Positions 47,143 through 55,763 of a stretch of 64,000 bases of DNA are shown piece after piece. The DNA is from Pseudomonas sp. AL03 (GTDB taxonomy: Bacteria > Pseudomonadota > Gammaproteobacteria > Pseudomonadales > Pseudomonadaceae). Location of the stretch: assembly GCF_029960815.1 (NCBI RefSeq), contig NZ_JASBRE010000004.1:220691-284690 (forward strand), read 5' to 3'. Positions within the stretch are counted from its first letter, which is position 1. Every line of letters begins with the position of its first letter. The position numbers and the translations under genes were made by a program. Below the pieces are notes generated by a model, which saw only the letters and a program-made list of their open reading frames with translations, was not told the DNA's origin and searched no databases.

Positions 47143-47159
47143 GGTTCGAGGAGAACAAC

Positions 47160-47831
47160 ATGTCGACTTCACTCACCGACTGGAAAGGCGTCCCGGCACC
47201 GTCGGTTCAAACCCTCGAAGGGCGCTTCATCCGCCTGGAAAAACTTGACCCGGCGCGTCATGGCGACGGTTTGTGGCAGGCCCTGCAAGGCCCGGGTTCC
47301 GACCCGAAACTCTGGGACTATTTGCCTTACGGTCCTTTTCCGGAGCGCAGCGCGTTCAACGATTGGCTGAACAATCATGCAGCCAATAACGACCCGTACT
47401 TCTTCAGCGTGATCGACCGTGCCAGCGGCGATGTGCAGGGCATCCTCAGTTTGATGTCGATTGTCCCTTCACAAGGTCGGATCGAGATTGGCCATGTCAC
47501 GTTTGGTGCGCCGATGCAGCGCTCACCGAAAAGCACCGAGGCGGTTTATCTGCTCGCCAAAGAGTCGTTTGCCTTGGGTTACCGGCGCCTGGAGTGGAAG
47601 TGCAACAACGGCAATGCCCGCTCCAAGTACGCAGCCGAACGACTGGGGTTCAGTTTTGAAGGCGTGTTCCGCCAGCACATGGTGGTGAAGGGGCAGAACC
47701 GGGATACCGCGTGGTATTCGATTCTGGATTCGGAATGGCCGGCGAATGGGGCGGGGTTTGAGCGCTGGCTGTCCGATGAGAACCAGACGGATTCGGGGCA
47801 GGTGAAAACGTTAGCGGAGTGCCGCGGGTAA
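47160..47831 (+). CDS. GNAT N-acetyltransferase 2, RimJ/RimL-like
   Basis: Acetyltransferase of 223 aa resembling the RimJ/RimL branch. The segments FIRLEKLDPARHGDGLWQA, YFFSVIDRASGDVQGILSLM, EIGHVTFGAPMQRSPKSTEA and the C-terminal VSNGNARSKYAAERLGF-like CNNGNARSKYAAERLGFSFEG are the usual marks. RimJ/RimL proteins acetylate protein N-termini, but many relatives act on small molecules. An AGGAGAAC ribosome site precedes the ATG. It is the last gene of the paiB operon. Confidence 0.88.
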   Translation: MSTSLTDWKGVPAPSVQTLEGRFIRLEKLDPARHGDGLWQALQGPGSDPKLWDYLPYGPFPERSAFNDWLNNHAANNDPYFFSVIDRASGDVQGILSLMSIVPSQGRIEIGHVTFGAPMQRSPKSTEAVYLLAKESFALGYRRLEWKCNNGNARSKYAAERLGFSFEGVFRQHMVVKGQNRDTAWYSILDSEWPANGAGFERWLSDENQTDSGQVKTLAECRG

Positions 47832-47837
47832 TCTTCG

Positions 47838-47888
47838 GCGCCCGAACGGACGCCATCGTCGGAACGCCGCCCGGAGCAAGCTCGCTTG
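47838..47888. repeat. Partial REP element
   Basis: CGTCGGAACGCCGCCCGGAGC followed by AAGCTCGCTTG matches one half of the REP doublet at 62101-62200. It directly abuts the truncated binding-protein gene and may mark a deletion breakpoint. Confidence 0.6.
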
Positions 47889-47889
47889 T

Positions 47890-48075
47890 ATGTTTAGACT
47901 TGAAGGGGTGGGCGTGTTGATGGAAAGCTATCCACCCTTCTCGTTCCTCAATGATCAGAACCAGCTCGATGGATTTGACGTCGACGTGGCCAAGGCCGTG
48001 GCAGACAAGCTGGGCGTCAAACTGCGCCTCGAAACCCCGTCCTGGGACGTGATCGCTGCCGGTCGCTGGAGCGGG
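47890..48075 (+). pseudogene. Amino-acid ABC transporter binding-protein fragment
   Basis: About 60 codons from the start of a polar amino-acid binding protein: VLMESYPPFSFLNDQNQLDGFDVDVAKAVADKLGVKLRLETPSWDVIAAGRWSG. The signal peptide is missing on the left, where a REP half-site takes its place. On the right the frame breaks off within SG and the sequence continues as a permease in another frame. The remnant cannot make a functional binding protein. Confidence 0.85.
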
Positions 48076-48649
48076 CTCCTCGCTGCTGGGCTTCATCACC
48101 GCCCTGGCGCGGCTGTCGAAAAGCGCTGTGGCCTTTGGGATTGCGAGCTTCTATGCCTCGTTCTTTCGTGGCACACCGCTACTGATCCAGATCCTGCTGA
48201 TCTACCTCGGCCTGCCACAACTCGGCATCGTGCCCGGCGCCATCGCCGCCGGCATCATTGCCCTGTCGCTGAACTACGGCGCGTACCTGAGCGAAATCTT
48301 CCGCGCCGGCATCCTCGGCGCCCCTCACGGCCAACGCGAAGCATCCCTGGCGCTGGGCATGCGCGAAACCGTGATCTTCTGGCGCGTCACCCTGCCCCAG
48401 GCCATGCGCACCATCATCCCGCCGACCACCAACCAATTCATCTCGATGCTCAAAGACTCGTCGCTGATCTCGGTGATGGGGGTTTGGGAGGTGATGTTTC
48501 TGGCGCAATCATATGGGCGCTCGAGCTATCGCTACATCGAGATGCTGACGACGGCGGCGGTGATTTATTGGGTGATGTCGATTGGGCTGGAGCTGATTCA
48601 GGCGCGGATGGAGCGGCATTATGGGAAGGCGTATTTGAAGCGGAGTTAG
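48076..48649 (+). pseudogene. Amino-acid ABC transporter permease, 5'-truncated
   Basis: HisM/GlnP-type permease lacking the first helix. It reads LLGFITALARLSKSAVAFG then FYASFFRGTPLLIQILLIYLGLPQ, the EAA loop GQREASLALGMRETVIFWRVTLPQAM, and ends ERHYGKAYLKRS. The C-terminal 173 residues can be translated from a GTG at 48128, but the N-terminal transmembrane part was lost in the deletion that joined it to the binding-protein fragment. No ATPase gene is adjacent. I judge it non-functional. Confidence 0.8.
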
Positions 48650-48873
48650 CGAGAGGCAGATCAGTTTCCGATTTTTTGCGATAGCCGACCGTGTCTCGAT
48701 TTGTTGTAAGAAATAGCGTCAGTTCGAGCGGATAAAGACAACCGACCTCGGGCATTTGGCAATTTTCTACACAACCATCTGACACTCCCCGCGAGCCCGT
48801 CGGAAGCAGCTGACATCGGCACCTGTTGCCTCCCTCTTAGAGTTTGGCCTCCTTTCAAAACAGGCCGAACTCG

Positions 48874-50931
48874 ATGTCCGCTCAACACAAATACCGACCA
48901 AAACGCCTTGCCTTTGCGATTGCACTTGCCCTGAGTTGCGGTGAACTGGCGATTGCCCAGCAACCCAGTGCTGATCCATCTTCCGCACCTTTCGAAACGT
49001 CCGAAGATCTGATTACGAAACTCGATGCTTTCATCGGCGCCGATGATACCCAACCCCATTCGATCAACAAAATCGCGGAGTGGAACAAGCTGCAACCGAG
49101 TGAGCGTAACGATCTGGTCAGCGTGCTTTCCGGAGGAGGCTTTACCAAACGGCTGGACGGTGGTGGTGGCGTCGACGTCATACGACTTGATCACGCCAAA
49201 GGGGGCACGTTGGGTGAAACCCGACATTTCGCAGGCCTGGATATCAAACAGGGCGCATGGACCCTGAATGGCGCCAAAGACTCCGGGGACTTCCACATCG
49301 GTGCCTTGGTCCGCCCCGAAGCGATGCTCACCAACAACCGACATATCGAAGGGCGCGCTGTCGCTCAAGGCGCGTTGGTGAACAACGGCTCCATTGGCGG
49401 AAACGTCGAGGTGTACGAGTCGGGCACTTTCAGTGGCAAGGGCCGGGTTGGAGGGCTGGACGTGCGCGGTGAGCTTGTCGTCAACCGCCTGCACGGCGCT
49501 CCTGTCGTCGCGGGGGACATGAATTTGTCCAACACAGCACTACTTGCCTATGAGGTACACGCCGATGGCCGGGGTGAAACGATCAAAGTCGATGGCATCG
49601 CCAGCCTTGGACATTCAACCCTGAAAATTGTCGCAGCAGGTGATTATCCGCAAACCAGCCAGTACACCCTCATTAAGGCGGCCAAAGTCATGGGTCATTT
49701 CGGTGATATACAAAACGACCTCGTATTCATGACACCTGAATTAAATTACGACGATCCGGAGATTGTTAGCCTGACCTACACGCGTAACGGTGTCTCTTTA
49801 GACAGCGTCGCAACAAATGTAAGCGGCAAGCAGCTCGGTGCCAGCATTGTAGAACCAGTGGCCAGCCCGACCGGACAAAAGCTATCCAGCCCGACAAATA
49901 CCGCCGTCACTGCCCTGCTCGGCTCCAATAGAGAAACCGCCGCCTACGCCCTCGAAATTCTGGCCGGCGACAGCAACGCCAATCTCGCGAAGGCGACCTT
50001 AAACAGTGACGGCCCGATCAGCGCCACCCTGCTCTCGGCGATGCGCCAGCTCGATAACGTCAGTGTTTCTTACAATCAAAACAGCGCGCCTCGTCTGGCG
50101 GCTGGAAGCGAAGCCAATGGCAGAGTCTGGCTCCAGGCGCTGGGACATAGCGGGAAACTGGATCGCGACTATGACCCGCTGCAACACTCCACCGAAGGAT
50201 TGTTGCTGGGCGCCGACTGGCAGGTCAGCGAGCATTGGCGCCTGGGTGTGATGGGCGGCAACTCCCGCACTCGTCAGAAAAGCAGGGAACTCGACGGCGA
50301 TCTGGACAGCTGGCATTTAGGCGCTTACGCACTTCGCCAGGATGGGCCGATGTCGTTGCGCCTGGGCGCAACACACAACAGCCACGACGGAAGCAGCGCG
50401 CGCCGGGTCGAATTCTACGGTTTCAAGGATCGCCCCAAGGGTAGTTACGAGGCCAATACCCAACAAGCCTTTGCAGAAGTGGGCTACAACCTGGGCCGCG
50501 CGAATGTCAGCATCGAGCCGTTTGCCAGTCTTGGATACCAACGGTATCAACGCGACAGCTTCACGGAAAAAGGCGGCGCTGCAGCACTGAAAATCCACGG
50601 GCAATCCGAGGAAAACTTCAGCAGCACATTCGGTCTGCGTCTGGCGAAGCTCAACACCCTGGGTAACGGTATGCAACTGACTCCGCGCGTTAGCGCAGGC
50701 TGGAAACACACGTACGGCGGGGTCTACACGGAAACCCGGCAACGTCTTGTCACAGGTGGCAACGACTACAGCGTCTACAGTGCGCCGCTGGATCGGGACA
50801 AACTCATGGTCGATGCCGGCGTGGACCTCAGGCTTTCCGCACGCAATACGCTCGGCGTGGCCCTCACGGGTGAAATGGGCAGCGATAGCCGCAGGCATGG
50901 CATCACGGGCCAGTGGGGAATGAGCTTCTAA
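48874..50931 (+). CDS. Autotransporter with short passenger
   Basis: Type Va secreted or surface protein of 685 aa. A Sec signal peptide (KYRPKRLAFAIALALSCGELAIAQQ) precedes a passenger of about 370 residues rich in beta-helix-like turns (EARGRAVAQGALVNNGSIGGNVEVYESGTFSGKG-type repeats). A C-terminal autotransporter beta-barrel (about 410-685) runs from GRVWLQALGHSGKLDRDYD to the terminal aromatic GMSF. I see no protease catalytic triad, so an adhesin-like role is more likely. The ATG at 48874 begins MSAQHKYRP; a TTG at 48844 is also in frame. Confidence 0.88.
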   Translation: MSAQHKYRPKRLAFAIALALSCGELAIAQQPSADPSSAPFETSEDLITKLDAFIGADDTQPHSINKIAEWNKLQPSERNDLVSVLSGGGFTKRLDGGGGVDVIRLDHAKGGTLGETRHFAGLDIKQGAWTLNGAKDSGDFHIGALVRPEAMLTNNRHIEGRAVAQGALVNNGSIGGNVEVYESGTFSGKGRVGGLDVRGELVVNRLHGAPVVAGDMNLSNTALLAYEVHADGRGETIKVDGIASLGHSTLKIVAAGDYPQTSQYTLIKAAKVMGHFGDIQNDLVFMTPELNYDDPEIVSLTYTRNGVSLDSVATNVSGKQLGASIVEPVASPTGQKLSSPTNTAVTALLGSNRETAAYALEILAGDSNANLAKATLNSDGPISATLLSAMRQLDNVSVSYNQNSAPRLAAGSEANGRVWLQALGHSGKLDRDYDPLQHSTEGLLLGADWQVSEHWRLGVMGGNSRTRQKSRELDGDLDSWHLGAYALRQDGPMSLRLGATHNSHDGSSARRVEFYGFKDRPKGSYEANTQQAFAEVGYNLGRANVSIEPFASLGYQRYQRDSFTEKGGAAALKIHGQSEENFSSTFGLRLAKLNTLGNGMQLTPRVSAGWKHTYGGVYTETRQRLVTGGNDYSVYSAPLDRDKLMVDAGVDLRLSARNTLGVALTGEMGSDSRRHGITGQWGMSF

Positions 50932-50952
50932 CCCCCCGACAAATCCCGGGCG

Positions 50953-50978
50953 AAAAAAAGGGGAGCACATGCCCCCCC
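50953..50978 (-). terminator. Rho-independent terminator of the pyruvate carboxylase operon
   Basis: On the minus strand GGGGGCATGTGCTCCCC is followed by TTTTTTT, 33 bp beyond the stop of the carboxyltransferase gene. The convergent autotransporter ends just opposite. Confidence 0.8.
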
Positions 50979-51010
50979 GAGGTTTAAAGCGGTATATCGA
51001 GGCTGTTAAC

Positions 51011-52834
51011 TCAGCCTTCGATCTCGATCAGGATTTCGCCCGGGTTCACCCGGTCGCCCTTGGCCACGTGGATGGCGGTGACTTTGCCGGCGATGGCCGA
51101 TTGGACTTCGGTTTCCATCTTCATCGCTTCGGTGATCAGCACGGCCTGACCGGCTTTCACGGTGTCGCCTTCCTTGACCAGCACGTCGACGATGTTGCCC
51201 GGCATGGCGGTGCTGACGTGGCCCGGTGCAGTGGCTTGCTTGCGCTTGCTGCTGCCGCCGCTGACGAATTCGTTGAGCGGTTCGAACACCACTTCTTCCG
51301 GCATGCCGTCGATAGACAGGTAGAAGTGACGCTTGCCTTCAGCCTTGACGCCGACACCCGTGATGTCGACGCGGTAGGTTTCGCCGTGGACGTCGATGAC
51401 GAACTCGGTCGGCACGCCTTCGCCACCGGCCGAGGTCACGCCGCCGGCTTCAGGAATCGGTAGCAGCACTTCTGGAGCCAAGGTGCCGGCGGCGCGTTCT
51501 TCGAGGAACTTGCGACCGATGTCCGGGAACATGGCGTAGGTCAGCACGTCTTCTTCAGACTTGGCCACCGTGCCGATTTCGGCACGCAGTTTGGTCATTT
51601 CCGGCTTGAGCAGGTCGGCCGGACGCACGTCGATCACTTCTTCGCTGCCGATGGCCTGGCGACGCAGTTTTTCGTTCACGATGCCTGGCGCCTTGCCGTA
51701 GCCACCCTGCAGGTAAAGCTTCACTTCGTTGGTGATGGTCTTGTAGCGCTCGCCGGCCAGCACGTTGAAGAACGCCTGGGTGCCGACGATCTGCGAGGTC
51801 GGGGTCACCAGCGGAGGGAAGCCGAGGTCTTCACGAACGCGCGGGATTTCGGCCAGCACTTCGGCCATGCGGTTCAGGGCGCCTTGCTCTTTCAACTGGT
51901 TGGCCAGGTTGGAAATCATCCCGCCCGGCACCTGGTTGACTTGCACGCGGGTATCGACGGCGGTGAACTCGCTTTCGAACTGGTGGTATTTCTTGCGCAC
52001 GGCGTAGAAGTACAAGCCAATCTCTTGCAGCAGCTCCAGGTTCAGGCCGGTGTCGTACTCACTGCCTTTAAGGGCGGCAACCATCGACTCAGTACCTGGG
52101 TGGCTGGTGCCCGAGGCGAAGCTGGAGATCGCGGTGTCGATGTGATCGGCGCCGTTCTCGATGGCCTTCAGTTGGCACATCGTTGCCATGCCAGCGGTAT
52201 CGTGCGAGTGAATGAACACGGGCAGCGATTGCTCGGATTTCAACGCCCTGACCAGTTCGCCGGTGGCGTACGGCGTCAGCAGGCCAGCCATGTCCTTGAT
52301 GGCCACCGAGTCGCAACCCATGGCTTCCATTTGCCGGGCTTGCGCCACGAAGGCTTCGATGGTGTGCACCGGGCTGGTGGTGTACGCGATGGTGCCTTGG
52401 GCGTGTTTACCGGCAGCTTTTACTGCTTCGATAGCGACGCGCAGGTTACGCACGTCGTTCATGGCGTCGAAGATGCGGAACACATCGATGCCGTTGACCG
52501 CGGCCTTGGCAACAAAGGCTTTGACCACGTCATCGCTGTAGTGGCGATAGCCCAGCAGGTTCTGGCCACGCAGGAGCATTTGCAGACGCGTGTTAGGCAA
52601 TGCCGCGCGCAGTTGGCGCAGGCGCTCCCAAGGGTCTTCTTTGAGGAAGCGTACGCAGGCGTCGAATGTCGCGCCGCCCCAGCATTCCAGCGACCAGTAG
52701 CCGACTTTGTCGAGCTTGTCGCAGATCGGCAGCATGTCTTCGGTGCGCATGCGGGTGGCGAGCAGCGATTGGTGGGCGTCGCGCAGGATTGTGTCGGTAA
52801 CGTGTATCTTTTTAGAAACAGGGGTCTTAGTCAT
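51011..52834 (-). CDS. pycB: Pyruvate carboxylase subunit B (biotin-containing)
   Basis: Carboxyltransferase and biotin-carrier subunit of a two-subunit pyruvate carboxylase that makes oxaloacetate (anaplerosis). It is 607 aa from MTKTPVSKK. The N-terminal pyruvate-binding barrel carries TDTILRDAHQSLLATRMRTEDM, a central PYC_OADA region contains NQVPGGMISNL, and the C-terminal biotinyl domain has the lysine in EAMKMETEV (about residue 573). Oxaloacetate decarboxylase alpha is the alternative reading, but no beta or gamma subunit is present. It follows pycA, whose stop codon lies 12 bp before the ATG chosen here. Confidence 0.93.
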   Translation of the reverse strand: MTKTPVSKKIHVTDTILRDAHQSLLATRMRTEDMLPICDKLDKVGYWSLECWGGATFDACVRFLKEDPWERLRQLRAALPNTRLQMLLRGQNLLGYRHYSDDVVKAFVAKAAVNGIDVFRIFDAMNDVRNLRVAIEAVKAAGKHAQGTIAYTTSPVHTIEAFVAQARQMEAMGCDSVAIKDMAGLLTPYATGELVRALKSEQSLPVFIHSHDTAGMATMCQLKAIENGADHIDTAISSFASGTSHPGTESMVAALKGSEYDTGLNLELLQEIGLYFYAVRKKYHQFESEFTAVDTRVQVNQVPGGMISNLANQLKEQGALNRMAEVLAEIPRVREDLGFPPLVTPTSQIVGTQAFFNVLAGERYKTITNEVKLYLQGGYGKAPGIVNEKLRRQAIGSEEVIDVRPADLLKPEMTKLRAEIGTVAKSEEDVLTYAMFPDIGRKFLEERAAGTLAPEVLLPIPEAGGVTSAGGEGVPTEFVIDVHGETYRVDITGVGVKAEGKRHFYLSIDGMPEEVVFEPLNEFVSGGSSKRKQATAPGHVSTAMPGNIVDVLVKEGDTVKAGQAVLITEAMKMETEVQSAIAGKVTAIHVAKGDRVNPGEILIEIEG

Positions 52835-52845
52835 TGGAATATTCC

Positions 52846-54261
52846 TCACAGGCCTGCGTGGGCGGCAATGGCGGCGGCGATGGCCAGGGCCAGCTCTTCG
52901 GGTTTGCGCTTGATCGAGTAGTTGGTCAGTTCAGGATGGCTTTCAACGAAGCTGGTATTGAACTGGCCGCTACGGAATTCCGGATTACGCAGGATTTCCT
53001 GGTAGTACGCGGCGGTGGTCTTGACCCCTTGCAGGCGCATGTCGTCCAGAGCGCGCAAGCCACGATCCATCGCCTCTTCCCAAGTCAGCGCCCATACCAC
53101 CAGTTTCAGACACATGGAGTCGTAGTACGGCGGAATGGTGTAGCCGGTGTAGATCGCCGTGTCGGTGCGCACGCCGGGGCCGCCGGGCGCGTAGTAACGG
53201 GTGATCTTGCCAAAGCTTGGCAGGAAGTTGTTTTTCGGGTCTTCGGCGTTGATCCGGAATTGCAGCGCGAAACCGCGGTGCTGGATGTCTTCCTGTTTCA
53301 CCGAAAGCGGCAGGCCGGACGCGATGCGAATCTGCTCACGCACAATGTCGATGCCGGTGATTTCTTCGGTGATGGTGTGTTCCACCTGCACCCGGGTGTT
53401 CATCTCCATGAAGTACACCTCGCCCTCGGCGAGCAGGAACTCCACGGTGCCGGCGTTCTCGTAACCCACGGCCTTGGCCGCACGCACCGACAGGTCGCCG
53501 ATGTAGGCACGCTGTTCCGGGGTCAGTTGCGGGCTCGGGGCGATTTCGATGAGCTTCTGGTTACGGCGCTGGATCGAGCAGTCACGCTCGAACAGGTGCA
53601 CCACGTTGCCAAAGCTGTCGCCGAGGATCTGCGCTTCGATGTGTTTCGGATTGACGATGCATTTTTCCAGGAACACTTCCGCCGAACCGAAGGCCTTGGT
53701 GGCTTCGGAAATGACTCGCGGGAAGGCTTGTTCGAGTTCTTCTCGGCTGTCGCAGCGACGGATACCCCGGCCACCACCACCGGAAGTCGCCTTGAGCATC
53801 ACCGGATAACCGATGCGGTCGCCTTCAATCAAGGCTTCGGCGATGTCCGCGACGTTGCCTTCGGTCCCCGGGGTGACGGGTACGCCGGCCTTGATCATGC
53901 TGCGACGGGCTTCAGTCTTGTCGCCCATACGGCGAATCACTTCAGCCGATGGACCGATGAACTTGATGCCGCGTTCTGCGCAGATATCTGCCAGTTCAGC
54001 GTTTTCCGAAAGAAAGCCGTAGCCGGGATGCAACGCATCACAACCGGTTTCCACCGCCAGATTCACCAGTTTACGCGCGTTCAGGTAACCAGCCAGTGGC
54101 TCGGCACCGATGCTGTGGGCCTCATCCGCACGCTTCACATGCAAGGCATGGCGGTCGGCGTCGGAATAGATCGCGACCGAGCGAATGCCCATCTCGGCGC
54201 AGGCACGCACGATTCGTACGGCAATCTCACCACGGTTGGCGATCAGGATCTTTTTTATCAC
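52846..54261 (-). CDS. pycA: Pyruvate carboxylase subunit A (biotin carboxylase)
   Basis: ATP-grasp biotin carboxylase of 471 aa that carboxylates the biotin on PycB. It starts MIKKILIANRGEIAVRIVRACAEMGI and includes the Gly-rich ATP loop KATSGGGGRGIRR, EKCIVNPKHIEAQI, and the active-site MEMNTRVQVEHTITE. The next gene pycB is 12 bp away, and the divergent LysR gene lies about 190 bp upstream. The AccC subunit of acetyl-CoA carboxylase is similar but is usually beside accB, which is absent here. Confidence 0.94.
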   Translation of the reverse strand: MIKKILIANRGEIAVRIVRACAEMGIRSVAIYSDADRHALHVKRADEAHSIGAEPLAGYLNARKLVNLAVETGCDALHPGYGFLSENAELADICAERGIKFIGPSAEVIRRMGDKTEARRSMIKAGVPVTPGTEGNVADIAEALIEGDRIGYPVMLKATSGGGGRGIRRCDSREELEQAFPRVISEATKAFGSAEVFLEKCIVNPKHIEAQILGDSFGNVVHLFERDCSIQRRNQKLIEIAPSPQLTPEQRAYIGDLSVRAAKAVGYENAGTVEFLLAEGEVYFMEMNTRVQVEHTITEEITGIDIVREQIRIASGLPLSVKQEDIQHRGFALQFRINAEDPKNNFLPSFGKITRYYAPGGPGVRTDTAIYTGYTIPPYYDSMCLKLVVWALTWEEAMDRGLRALDDMRLQGVKTTAAYYQEILRNPEFRSGQFNTSFVESHPELTNYSIKRKPEELALAIAAAIAAHAGL

Positions 54262-54450
54262 TTGGAGGTTCCCTTGAGCCGGTGGTACCCACGACCTGGT
54301 AGCCCAGGTCGACGCGTGACCAAATGTTTCGATTCAGTCGCAGCCCCACACTAGCCCTCTCAAGGGATTAACAAAAATGAATAATAATTGGGTCAGCCAT
54401 AAGTAAAGACTTATAGTTGACGCATCAGTCTGCAGCGAGAGCGCAAAAAA

Positions 54451-55413
54451 ATGCGTAAGTCATTGATGCGTATGACATTGCGTCAATTACAGATCTTCAA
54501 TGAAGTCTGTGATTTGAGGTCCTACAGCCGCGCAGCTGAAGAAATGTCTCTCACACAACCTGCCGTGAGCCTACAGATTCGTCAACTTGAGGAGCTGATT
54601 GGTCAACCGTTGTTCGATTACGTCGGCAAAAAGCTTTACATGACCGAGGCAGCCGAAGCCCTTCAGCGCGCCAGCCGGGATATTTTCGGACGCCTGGAAA
54701 ACCTCGACATGCAGCTTTCAGACATGCAGGGATCGCTGCAAGGTCAGCTGAAACTGGCGGTCGAATCCAGCGCCAAGTATTTCGTGCCGCATCTGTTTGC
54801 CGCGTTCAAACGCCAGCATCCGGAAGTGAACCTGCACCTGACAGTGGTCAACCGCGGCCAAGTGATTCGACGCCTGTCGGACAACCGCGATGATCTGGTG
54901 ATCATGTCGATGGTGCCGCAAGACATGGGGCTGGAGTTTCTGCCGTTTCTCAACAATCCAATTGTCGCCGTGGCGCCGCCGGATCACCCGCTGTCCCATA
55001 TGGGACCGCTGCGCTTGCAGGATCTTGAGCCCTACACCCTGCTACTGCGCGAACCGGGCTCAGGTACGCGGCTGGCTTGCGAGGAGTATTTCAAGGAAAA
55101 GCGCGTGCACTTCACGCAGACCCAGGAAGTGGCGTCGGCTGAAGCCCAGCGTGAATGCGTACTGGCGGGTCTGGGCCTGGCACTATTGACGCGCCACGCC
55201 CTGAACCTTGAGTTGGCGACCGGCGCACTCATAGAGCTGCCGATCGAAGAGCTGCCGCTGTACCGCAGCTGGTGCCTGGTGCAGGCCAAGGCGAAACGGC
55301 TGTCGCCGGTGGCGCACGCGTTCCTTGCGTTTATTCGCAGCGAGCGGGTGCAGATCAGCGCGCTGGTTGAGCGCTTCGACGGGAAGTTGCCGGTGCGGCC
55401 TGCCAGTAGTTGA
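54451..55413 (+). CDS. LysR family regulator divergent from pycA
   Basis: LysR protein of 320 aa, with helix-turn-helix SYSRAAEEMSLTQPAVSLQIRQLE near residue 30 and a CbbR/CysB-like effector domain (LKLAVESSAKYFVPHLFAAFKRQHPEVNLHL). It is divergent from the pyruvate carboxylase genes and probably regulates them, as for PA5437 beside PA5435-PA5436 (recalled). Its last 59 bp overlap, on the opposite strand, the small gene 55355-55567. The ATG at 54451 is the longest reading; an in-frame ATG at 54472 begins MTLRQLQ. Confidence 0.9.
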   Translation: MRKSLMRMTLRQLQIFNEVCDLRSYSRAAEEMSLTQPAVSLQIRQLEELIGQPLFDYVGKKLYMTEAAEALQRASRDIFGRLENLDMQLSDMQGSLQGQLKLAVESSAKYFVPHLFAAFKRQHPEVNLHLTVVNRGQVIRRLSDNRDDLVIMSMVPQDMGLEFLPFLNNPIVAVAPPDHPLSHMGPLRLQDLEPYTLLLREPGSGTRLACEEYFKEKRVHFTQTQEVASAEAQRECVLAGLGLALLTRHALNLELATGALIELPIEELPLYRSWCLVQAKAKRLSPVAHAFLAFIRSERVQISALVERFDGKLPVRPASS

Positions 55414-55567
55414 GCTCCAGATCGCCAGGAAAATCGCCGATCTCGGCCAGAAGCTGGCGGCGTTCGCAGCGATCTTCGATAGCGCGGCGAAATTCCATGC
55501 GGCGCTGGTCTTCCTGCTGACGACGGGTTCTGACGGCGCTGTTGCGTTCTTCGTAGGGCTGGGCCAT
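55355..55567 (-). CDS. Small PA3496-like protein, 70 aa
   Basis: Charged small protein starting MAQPYEERNSAVRTRRQQED, continuing QRRMEFRRAIEDRCERRQLL and ending SAQPAR. The QRRM.FRRAIED core resembles the PA3496 family that databases describe as putative envelope integrity proteins; I recall that match rather than having tested it. There is no signal peptide or membrane helix. The gene overlaps the 3' end of the LysR gene by 59 bp in convergent orientation, so it is easy to miss. An upstream extension of 46 residues is open but begins inside the REP repeat. Confidence 0.68.
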   Translation of the reverse strand: MAQPYEERNSAVRTRRQQEDQRRMEFRRAIEDRCERRQLLAEIGDFPGDLELNYWQAAPATSRRSAQPAR

Positions 55568-55674
55568 TTCGAGTCTCCCAAGGCGATTACGGGAGTTACA
55601 GGATGGGCACCAGGGATGACGGTTTGGCGGCTTGCACGTTACAGGCAGATGAAAGTTGTCGTATTTGAGGACGC

Positions 55675-55740
55675 CTTCGCGGGCAAGCCTCGCTCCTACG
55701 GGCACCGCTTAACCTGTAGAAGCGAGGCTTGCCCGCGAAG
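55675..55740. repeat. REP doublet between the small gene and the RpiR gene
   Basis: CTTCGCGGGCAAGCCTCGCT and the inverted AGCGAGGCTTGCCCGCGAAG flank a 26-bp core. The two 20-bp arms match perfectly. Confidence 0.85.
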
Positions 55741-55763
55741 ACTTTCTCAAGCCAAACGACGAA

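Noticed and set aside
47890..48684. Single 264-codon frame across the ABC transporter remains
   Set aside because: Only the first 60 or so codons resemble a binding protein; the rest is the permease read in the wrong frame.
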